Assembly: GCA_947623795.1 (NCBI GenBank)
Contig: CANQHS010000057.1
Coordinates: 1 to 5,038, forward strand
Source: an uncultured Clostridia bacterium
GTDB lineage: Bacteria > Bacillota > Clostridia > Christensenellales > UBA1242
DNA: 5,038 nt
Reading direction: 5' to 3'
The position numbers were made by a program, and so were the translations under genes. The notes under the pieces were generated by a model. The model was given only the letters and a program-made list of their open reading frames with translations. It ran no database searches and was not told the DNA's origin. This document shows positions 1-4,523 of the stretch, in pieces. Within the stretch, counting starts at the first letter, position 1. Every line of letters starts with the position of its first letter.

Positions 1-49
1 CGAGAACTTGCTTCGAGTGGGTAAGCGCAGCAACCGCTTAAAGACTTTC

Positions 50-73
50 AATTTTTTGTGAACACAAAAAATT
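50..73. repeat. Perfect 11-bp inverted repeat in the presumed leader of the CIRCE gene
   Basis: AATTTTTTGTG (50-60), two bases, then CACAAAAAATT (63-73). In the leftward transcript it would form an A/U-rich hairpin with about a 4-base effective loop, roughly 50 to 70 bases after the start. No U-run follows the stem on the minus strand, so it is not an obvious terminator. An effect on mRNA stability or translation is possible but unproven. Confidence 0.5.
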
Positions 74-95
74 TAGTTTGAGGGCGAGTTGCGAG

Positions 96-122
96 CTAGC
101 ACTCTTATCTTATGATTGCTAA
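96..122 (-). promoter_or_regulatory. CIRCE element (HrcA repressor operator)
   Basis: Minus strand: TTAGCAATC, nine bases, GAGTGCTAG. The known CIRCE consensus is TTAGCACTC-N9-GAGTGCTAA, so 16 of 18 arm positions match and the 9-base spacer is exact. It begins at the predicted transcription start of the promoter at 127-155, where CIRCE usually lies in hrcA/dnaK and groES/groEL operons of Bacillota. HrcA, folded with help from GroEL, binds CIRCE and represses until heat stress. Because lepA-hemW precede it, the controlled operon is most likely hrcA-grpE-dnaK-dnaJ, but that gene is not in the window. Confidence 0.85.
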
Positions 123-126
123 CTCT

Positions 127-155
127 ATTTTATGCACGCTGCTAGCGTTTGTCAA
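127..155 (-). promoter_or_regulatory. Sigma-A-type promoter pointing out of the left edge
   Basis: Minus strand: perfect TTGACA (150-155), a 17-base spacer, and TAAAAT (127-132). The predicted start is at about 120, directly on the CIRCE element. No coding start is recognisable between 120 and 1, so the transcript has a leader of at least about 120 bases and serves a gene beyond the left edge, most plausibly hrcA or another heat-shock gene. Confidence 0.78.
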
Positions 156-200
156 GCAAAAATGTCAAAATTTTTAAAATTTTTTTAAAATTTTTGTAAA
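156..200 (-). promoter_or_regulatory. Phased A/T tracts upstream of the CIRCE promoter (UP-like)
   Basis: Alternating runs of A and T (A 167-170, T 171-175, A 176-179, T 180-186, A 187-190, T 191-195) repeat every 9 to 11 bases, directly upstream of the -35 box on the minus strand. Tracts in helical phase favour DNA bending, and A/T runs at this position act as UP elements for RNA polymerase alpha subunits. The functional role is inferred from position only. Confidence 0.45.
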
Positions 201-255
201 GAACGATTTTGTAACGCTTATATCTAAATATTAAATTATATATTCATATATTTAG

Positions 256-293
256 TTATGAATATAGATTTTTATATTATCTATATTTCATAA
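256..293. repeat. AT-rich inverted repeat with 14-bp arms
   Basis: TTATGAATATAGAT (256-269) pairs with ATCTATATT plus CATAA (279-287 and 289-293) around a 9-base loop, with a single bulged T at 288. It lies between the helicase terminator and the CIRCE promoter. It has no GC-rich core or one-sided T-run, so it is not a good terminator; it could be a protein-binding dyad or a chance product of very AT-rich sequence. Confidence 0.4.
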
Positions 294-375
294 TGATTCT
301 CTTGTTAATATTTTATAACTGATAACATTATTTTAAATTTAAATTATAATTTTTTAATTACAATGTTATAAAGCA

Positions 376-412
376 ATATAAATAAAAAGAAAAGGCTTTG
401 CCCTTTCTTTTC
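376..412 (-). terminator. Strong intrinsic terminator of the helicase gene
   Basis: On the minus strand GAAAAGAAAGGGC (400-412), loop AAA, GCCTTTTCTTTTT (384-396) forms a 13-pair stem with two G-U wobbles, followed by a U-rich ATTTATAT tract. It starts 18 bases past the helicase stop codon. The pair at 393/403 is G-U on the minus strand but A-C on the plus strand, so the hairpin is better formed for leftward transcription. It should insulate the heat-shock promoter at 127-155 from read-through. Confidence 0.88.
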
Positions 413-429
413 AAAAAATGCTTGACTTA

Positions 430-2832
430 TTAATCTACACTGAGCGGATCGTCAAATTTATAGCCCAATTCAATAAGCCCATTGATTAATTCTTGGTTGC
501 CTTTATTGTTTTTATAAGCACGGTTAATGTCGTAAAGCCACCGACCAACAGGATAGTCATCTCCAACGCCCGCTTCTTCTAATAATATATACTTACTAAG
601 TTTATATTTTTGTGGAATATTATTTAAATCCACACCCTTATTTACTAATAATTTAAATATACGCAATTTTTCTTGCGAACTTACAAAAAATGCTTTCTTT
701 TCTTTAACTCTAAAACCTAAAGCACGCAATCCTTCAATAAATTCTTTACCTCCTACGCCACGTTTTGCATTATCAAGCGCAAGGCCAATATTATAATCCT
801 TTTCTACACATGCTTGTTCTAATAAAATATAATCACTTAATCTTGCTTTAAATTTAATTTTATTTAAATCTACACCATTATCCACCAACAATTTACAAAT
901 GCGAAGTCTTTCTTGCGTGGTTAATTTTGTTCTTTTCTTCTCTTTATCTCTAAATCCTAAAGTGCGTAATCTTTCAATAAATTCTTTAACAACTTTGCCT
1001 TGTTTTGCATTATGAAGCCACTGACCGATAGGATAATCAAATTCTGCTCCTGCTTTTTCTAATGAGAGATACTTGGTTAGTGTATCTTCATGTTTTATAT
1101 TATTTAAATCTACATCATTATCCACTAATAATTTACATATTCTTAACTTTTCTTTCGTGTCTACATTGTTTCGTTTCTTTTCTTTATCTCTAAATCCTAA
1201 AGCTCGCAATCCTTCAATAAATCCTTTACCTCCTACGCCATTTTTTGCCCTATCAAGCCACCTACCGATGTTATAATCTATTTCTGCGCCAGCCTCTTCC
1301 AATGAAATATATTTTTTTAGTGTGTCGTGGACATAAATTTTATTTAAATCAACGCCTTTATCTACTAGTAATTTTAATATGCGAAGTTTTTCTTCGATGG
1401 AAACGATATAATATGATAGCATTTTATCCAGTTCGCGGATTTGGCGTAAAATTTTGTCCTCTTTTTGTAGGCGCATTATTAGTTTTTGAATGGTTGGGTC
1501 GTCCGTTTTGCGAGTGGCAATGGTGCGGAAAAAGTCGGTTATTTGATTGCTTTGTTGCTGATATTCAAATGTGGAGCTTATGTTATTGACAAAATCCAAA
1601 ATGAGTGGATGGGCTTTATCTTTTCCGCTGGCGAGTGCCCTGCCAAGTTGCTGCTGATAAACTATAAATGAATCTGTTGAGCGGAGCATTATAACGCCAT
1701 CAAGGTCGTCAATATGCACACCTTCGCTAATCATATCAACTGCAAAAGCAATTTTTAAGCCCTTGCCCCTTGCTCGCCTAAACATTGCAAGTTCTTCATG
1801 CGCATTTGGGTTGCTTGAATTGATGTCATAAACTGCAGCTATGTTAAGTGCGCCAAGCATATCCAATATTTCGTTCCTATTTTTTTGGGACATGGCAATA
1901 TCATCTGAAAACACAATAAATTTGCCATTTGGGTGCTTTTTTAAATGTCTTAAAAGTTCTTCCTTGATGCCGCCGCTTTTGACAATTTCAGTTTTTATCT
2001 CGTCAACCATTTGAGTGCATTCCACTCGCTTGCGGTCATCTTTTATCTTTTGAATTTTGCGTTCGAGCGATGTCAACATTTTTTCATATGAATAAACCGC
2101 TGTGTAATAGTCCGGAATCGGCAAAATGCCCTGCTCTATTGCATCGGCGAGCGAAATTGTGGAAACAACATTGCCATTAAACACTGTTTGGGCAACATCT
2201 GTGCCTGTTGAGCGCACTGGTGTTGCTGTTAGGCCTAAGATTTTGGCGTTAGAGTTATTGAGTGCGATTTGAACTGCATTGCCCCATTTGTTTTCGTCCA
2301 CATGGTGGAATTCATCAACCACAATATGGCTGAATTGCTTGATAAAATCATTAAAACGAGTTTGCTCGAGCATGGAAAGTTCAACATCTTTAAGTTCTTC
2401 TTCGCTATATTCATGATTGCTGCGTTTTAACATGCTTAAAAGCTTTGCATAAGTTACAAACTCAATATGTTCTAGCAATGAATTTTTGCCAACACTATTT
2501 AGATGTTCCCTTACTTGATTTATAACCGCATGAGTTGGAGCCAAGTACAAAATTTTGGCATTTGGATGTGCGGGAATTGAAATTGGCGGATGTTTTAAAC
2601 TTTTTGAATAGCTAATTCCACCATTTAATTCATTGTTTAACCAACGAATTGCCAAAAATGCCTTGCCAGTTCCTGTGGCATGGACAATTGCAACACGCTT
2701 GCTCCCATCGTTGAACGATTTTGCTATTTTATAGTATGGAAACAAGTTGTGTTGCATCAATATTTCATCTTCTTTAACCAATCGCCTAAAAGATTTAACA
2801 ATTAAATGCTTTTCGCTCAATTTGAACTTCAT
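430..2832 (-). CDS. DExH superfamily 2 helicase with four C-terminal 80-residue repeats
   Basis: A predicted ATP-dependent nucleic-acid helicase or translocase of the ResIII/Helicase_C type, acting in the cytoplasm; substrate unknown. Motifs in the 800 residues: Q-like region HNLFPYYKIAKSF (28-40); P-loop HATGTGKAF (51-59; K57, with Ala58 where Ser/Thr is usual); motif Ia LYLAPT (95-100); motif II DEFH (173-176); motif III LTATP (201-205); motif IV KFIVFSDD (304-311); motif V AVDMISEGVHID (364-375); motif VI QQQLGRAL (393-400, R398). A linker (about 420-480) leads to four tandem 80-residue units (481-800) that resemble degenerate helicase-associated (HA) domains. No nuclease or methylase domain is visible, so it is not a restriction subunit on this evidence. 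The start is uncertain: the first ATG has no Shine-Dalgarno and sits on the transcription start; Met26, just before the Q-like region, is the alternative. It has its own promoter and terminator. A role in defence or mobile-element biology is only conjecture. Confidence 0.9.
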   Translation of the reverse strand: MKFKLSEKHLIVKSFRRLVKEDEILMQHNLFPYYKIAKSFNDGSKRVAIVHATGTGKAFLAIRWLNNELNGGISYSKSLKHPPISIPAHPNAKILYLAPTHAVINQVREHLNSVGKNSLLEHIEFVTYAKLLSMLKRSNHEYSEEELKDVELSMLEQTRFNDFIKQFSHIVVDEFHHVDENKWGNAVQIALNNSNAKILGLTATPVRSTGTDVAQTVFNGNVVSTISLADAIEQGILPIPDYYTAVYSYEKMLTSLERKIQKIKDDRKRVECTQMVDEIKTEIVKSGGIKEELLRHLKKHPNGKFIVFSDDIAMSQKNRNEILDMLGALNIAAVYDINSSNPNAHEELAMFRRARGKGLKIAFAVDMISEGVHIDDLDGVIMLRSTDSFIVYQQQLGRALASGKDKAHPLILDFVNNISSTFEYQQQSNQITDFFRTIATRKTDDPTIQKLIMRLQKEDKILRQIRELDKMLSYYIVSIEEKLRILKLLVDKGVDLNKIYVHDTLKKYISLEEAGAEIDYNIGRWLDRAKNGVGGKGFIEGLRALGFRDKEKKRNNVDTKEKLRICKLLVDNDVDLNNIKHEDTLTKYLSLEKAGAEFDYPIGQWLHNAKQGKVVKEFIERLRTLGFRDKEKKRTKLTTQERLRICKLLVDNGVDLNKIKFKARLSDYILLEQACVEKDYNIGLALDNAKRGVGGKEFIEGLRALGFRVKEKKAFFVSSQEKLRIFKLLVNKGVDLNNIPQKYKLSKYILLEEAGVGDDYPVGRWLYDINRAYKNNKGNQELINGLIELGYKFDDPLSVD
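433..1392 (-). repeat. Four in-frame 240-base tandem repeats coding the helicase tail
   Basis: Units in coding order are 1392-1153, 1152-913, 912-673 and 672-433, each exactly 240 bases (80 residues), ending at the last codon. Each begins E-K/R-LRI-x-KLLV, then GVDLN-type, a variable patch, a Leu-rich helix with LE-x-A, DY-x-(I/V)G-x-W-L, and F/L-I-x-x-L-x-x-LG-(F/Y). The Trp falls at residues 525, 605 and 765 with exact 80-residue spacing; unit 3 has Ala685 instead. Unit 4 keeps a longer GRWLYDINRAYKNNKGN segment with about four extra residues after the Trp and is closest to the classical HA pattern (GRW, R-x-x-Y, L-x-x-LG). DNA identity is high in patches: units 1 and 3 match at 35 of 36 bases (1205-1240 against 725-760), and units 1 and 2 share 22 bases (1181-1202 against 941-962). 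Confidence 0.93.
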
Positions 2833-2838
2833 ATCTAT

Positions 2839-2867
2839 ATTTTAGCACAACAAAAAAAACTTGTCAA
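2839..2867 (-). promoter_or_regulatory. Sigma-A-type promoter of the helicase gene
   Basis: Minus strand: TTGACA (2862-2867), a 17-base spacer, then TAAAAT (2839-2844, 5 of 6 matches to consensus). Only six bases separate the -10 box from the ATG at 2830-2832, so transcription should begin at or next to that ATG. The transcript would be leaderless if this ATG is used, or would have a leader of about 75 bases if translation begins at Met26 (2755-2757). Confidence 0.75.
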
Positions 2868-2874
2868 GGACAAG
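2852..2874 (-). terminator. Intrinsic terminator of the small gene, overlapping the next promoter
   Basis: On the minus strand CTTGTC (2869-2874), loop CTT, GACAAG (2860-2865) is followed by eight consecutive T (2852-2859). The stem is short (6 bp) but the U-run is ideal, and it lies 55 bases past the stop of the 126-residue gene. The downstream arm and loop supply the TTGACA box of the helicase promoter, and the T-run lies in that promoter's spacer. Confidence 0.65.
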
Positions 2875-2928
2875 AACAAGATTTTAGTTTGAAAACAAAA
2901 ATATAGTTTTAACTTGTGATACTTGATT

Positions 2929-3309
2929 TTAATATGTTGAGCCTTGTGATTTAATCAAATTTTGCAAATCGCGTTTGATTTGTGGGTTAAGTTCGCAATA
3001 TTTGCTGCAACGCGACAAAAATCTTTGTGGATCTTTGATTGAGCCTAAGAGTTTTTCATATGTAAAATACATTGTGTCATACAACTCGTTTAGTATATCG
3101 GGATTTTTTCTAATTAACTCCATAATAAAGTCCACATTGTCTCCATATTGTTTTGGCAAAATTATAATTGGGGCTTTGTAAACAAGAATTGCATCCATCA
3201 AAAAATCTTTTAAATTTTCATATTCGTTTATATTTATACTCAATCCCTTGCCCATCAATAGTGCTTGATTTAAAACGTTGTTGGCAATTTTTTTATCTTT
3301 ATAGTCCAT
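2929..3309 (-). CDS. Uncharacterised 126-residue protein
   Basis: I do not recognise a family. The gene is well supported: a consensus promoter, AAAGGAG four bases before the ATG, an open frame to a TAA stop, and a terminator just downstream. The product looks soluble and cytoplasmic: no signal peptide, and the only strongly hydrophobic stretch (about 40-51, AILVYKAPIIIL) is too short for a membrane span. It appears mostly helical and rich in Lys, Asp, Leu and Ile, with the aromatic run YDTMYFTYEKL (77-87) and two cysteines, C101 and C105, spaced CSKYC in a basic segment; two cysteines alone do not make a finger. It sits between hemW and the helicase, as a separate unit from both on promoter evidence. 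Function is unknown; a partner or regulator of the helicase is conceivable, but nothing in the sequence shows it. Confidence 0.8.
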   Translation of the reverse strand: MDYKDKKIANNVLNQALLMGKGLSININEYENLKDFLMDAILVYKAPIIILPKQYGDNVDFIMELIRKNPDILNELYDTMYFTYEKLLGSIKDPQRFLSRCSKYCELNPQIKRDLQNLIKSQGSTY

Positions 3310-3313
3310 AATT

Positions 3314-3320
3314 CTCCTTT
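3314..3320 (-). promoter_or_regulatory. Shine-Dalgarno of the 126-residue gene
   Basis: On the minus strand AAAGGAG is followed by AATT and then ATG (3307-3309). It is the only strong ribosome binding site in the window and fixes the start of the small gene. Confidence 0.85.
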
Positions 3321-3335
3321 GTGAATAGTTTTGTT

Positions 3336-3364
3336 ATATTAATCCATTTAATAAATTTTGTCAA
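3336..3364 (-). promoter_or_regulatory. Sigma-A-type promoter of the 126-residue gene
   Basis: On the minus strand a consensus -35 box TTGACA (3359-3364) is followed after 17 bases by TAATAT (3336-3341). An overlapping alternative -10, TATAAC (3333-3338), would have a 20-base spacer. The expected start near 3329 leaves a leader of about 20 bases containing the Shine-Dalgarno. This gives the small gene its own transcription, although read-through from hemW is possible because no good terminator lies between them. Confidence 0.72.
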
Positions 3365-3379
3365 TAAATTATTGCAAAA
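3356..3379. repeat. Near-perfect dyad over the -35 box (possible operator)
   Basis: The plus-strand arm TTTTGTCAATAA (3356-3367) pairs with TTATTGCAAAA (3369-3379) around a single central base, with one extra T at 3361. The dyad covers the whole -35 box of the following promoter. As RNA it would be AT-rich, with an impossibly tight loop and no U-run, so it makes a poor terminator. A repressor site is the better reading, but AT-rich DNA produces such dyads by chance and no repressor is known here. Confidence 0.4.
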
Positions 3380-3391
3380 TAGTCGAAATTT

Positions 3392-4519
3392 TTACAATAT
3401 TTCCATGATTATCGCGTTGGACAGGGAAAATTTGTTTTCAGCGATTTTAAGATGACCGTTTTTTATCTCTATCATGCCTAAATCTTTTAGTTTTTCAATT
3501 TGTTTTTGGCGGGTTTCAAGCAGATTTTCGCCAAATTCTTGAGAGAACTTTTTTAAGTCTATTCCCTTATTTGTTCTAAGATTTAGCATTATTCGTTCGG
3601 TGCGTTTCTGCTCGTTTGTTAAAATTTCTTTGTTTTTTGGCAATTCGCTTTTGCTTATGCTGGCAATATATTCGCCAAAAACAGCTGTGTTCCAAAATCT
3701 TGTTCCATTCAAATAACTATGAGCGGCCAGCCCAAGACCTAGATATTCAACATTGTTCCAATATTTAAGGTTGTGTTGGCATTCAAAGCCGGGTTTTGCG
3801 TAATTTGAAATTTCATAACGGATGAATCCCGCCGCGCTTAGAAGTTTATTGACCGCATTATATTGTTTAACAATCGCCTCATCGTTTGGAATTGTTGTTA
3901 AGCCCTTTTTAACTTTGTTTTCAAGTGGAGTGCCCTCTTCAAGTTGCAAGGTGTATGCTGAAATATGGGTCACATTTTGATTTAGCAAATATTGGATTGT
4001 GTTTTTAACCGAACTTAAATTCTCGTTTGGCAAGCCTAAAATTATATCCGCACTCACATTTTTAATTTTCCCATTAAGAAGTTTAAAAGTATTGTCCACA
4101 TTTGCTCGTGTTTGAAGCCTGCCGACGCCATTTATTATTTTATCTGAAATGTTCTGCACGCCGACACTTATGCGATTTATTCCTGCCAAAAGATATTCAT
4201 TTAATTTTTGCTCATTAAAGCTATTGGGGTTGACCTCGATTGTAAATTCATAATTTTTTGCTATTTTAAAGCTAGAAAACAGCTTTTTGCTCAAAGTTAG
4301 AATAAAGCCATCGAAAACTACGCTTGGTGTTCCGCCACCAATGAAAATTGTGTCAAATGTTTTTGACTTGAAAGAGTCTTTAACAAGGTCAATTTCTTTG
4401 AGCAATGCATTTAAATAAGCTTTTTGATCGCCCTCGCCCATGCAAAAAGAAGCGAAGTCGCAATAATCGCACTTTTTGCTGCAAAATGGGATATGGATAT
4501 ATAGGCCATAGTTTTTCAT
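3392..4519 (-). CDS. hemW: Radical SAM heme chaperone HemW
   Basis: HemW is a radical-SAM family protein (formerly called HemN-like) that binds heme and delivers it to haem proteins; it is not the coproporphyrinogen dehydrogenase itself. The 375 residues match the usual family length. Seen in order: YIHIPFC at 7-13 with the 4Fe-4S motif C13-x3-C17-x2-C20; the next position is D21-F22, where true HemN has a further Cys, which favours HemW. GGGTPS at 61-66 fits SAM binding, then EVNP (95-98), RISVGVQ (116-122), DIILGLP (158-164), the HNxxYW motif (H249, N250, Y253, W254) after ISNYAKPG, and a C-terminal winged-helix HemN_C region (about 300-375) ending near LSNAI. The ATG is 4 bases after the lepA stop with no clear Shine-Dalgarno, so translation is probably coupled to lepA. 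No convincing terminator follows. Confidence 0.96.
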   Translation of the reverse strand: MKNYGLYIHIPFCSKKCDYCDFASFCMGEGDQKAYLNALLKEIDLVKDSFKSKTFDTIFIGGGTPSVVFDGFILTLSKKLFSSFKIAKNYEFTIEVNPNSFNEQKLNEYLLAGINRISVGVQNISDKIINGVGRLQTRANVDNTFKLLNGKIKNVSADIILGLPNENLSSVKNTIQYLLNQNVTHISAYTLQLEEGTPLENKVKKGLTTIPNDEAIVKQYNAVNKLLSAAGFIRYEISNYAKPGFECQHNLKYWNNVEYLGLGLAAHSYLNGTRFWNTAVFGEYIASISKSELPKNKEILTNEQKRTERIMLNLRTNKGIDLKKFSQEFGENLLETRQKQIEKLKDLGMIEIKNGHLKIAENKFSLSNAIIMEIL

Positions 4520-4523
4520 AGAA

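Larger units (their letters stand above)
1..429. other. Non-coding region between the helicase and the gene beyond the left edge
   Basis: No gene is supported in these bases on either strand. From right to left they hold the helicase terminator (376-412), about 170 bases of extremely AT-rich DNA with one inverted repeat (256-293), phased A/T tracts (156-200), the promoter (127-155), the CIRCE operator (96-122), and a leader-like segment (1-95) with a hairpin. Segment 1-150 is visibly richer in G and C than 160-380. Apart from these elements I see nothing in 200-375. Confidence 0.7.

Noticed and set aside
1..51. Coding start TTG at 49-51, minus strand, open to the edge
   Set aside because: It has no Shine-Dalgarno and its 17 codons do not resemble the HrcA N-terminus or any protein I know.
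15..104. MITE-like element or long palindrome
   Set aside because: Only the inner 11-bp arms are perfect; the outer arms match in short blocks and one end falls within the CIRCE half-site, which already explains it.
258..293. Small plus-strand peptide beginning ATG at 258
   Set aside because: Only 11 codons, no ribosome binding site, and it lies inside an inverted repeat.
433..1392. Ankyrin repeats, suggested by LLVDNGVDLN-like strings
   Set aside because: The unit is 80 residues rather than 33 and lacks the TPLHxA signature; the GRWL and LxxLGF pattern fits degenerate HA domains better.
1073..1671. Plus-strand open frames at 1073-1276, 1245-1589 and 1486-1671
   Set aside because: They lie antisense to the helicase gene, whose motifs and repeats are clear, and have no family-like sequence; they are shadows.
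430..2832. Type III or type I restriction helicase subunit
   Set aside because: No nuclease motif is visible in the protein and no modification or specificity gene is in the window.
2975..3181. Plus-strand open frame of 68 codons
   Set aside because: It is antisense to the 126-residue gene, which has a promoter and strong Shine-Dalgarno; this frame has neither.
3356..3379. Terminator of hemW
   Set aside because: The hairpin would be A/U-only at its core with a one-base loop and no U-run; an operator-like dyad is more plausible.
3392..4519. Oxygen-independent coproporphyrinogen dehydrogenase (HemN)
   Set aside because: It has CxxxCxxC followed by DF rather than the extra HemN cysteine, the shorter length, the HNxxYW motif and the lepA neighbour, all pointing to HemW.
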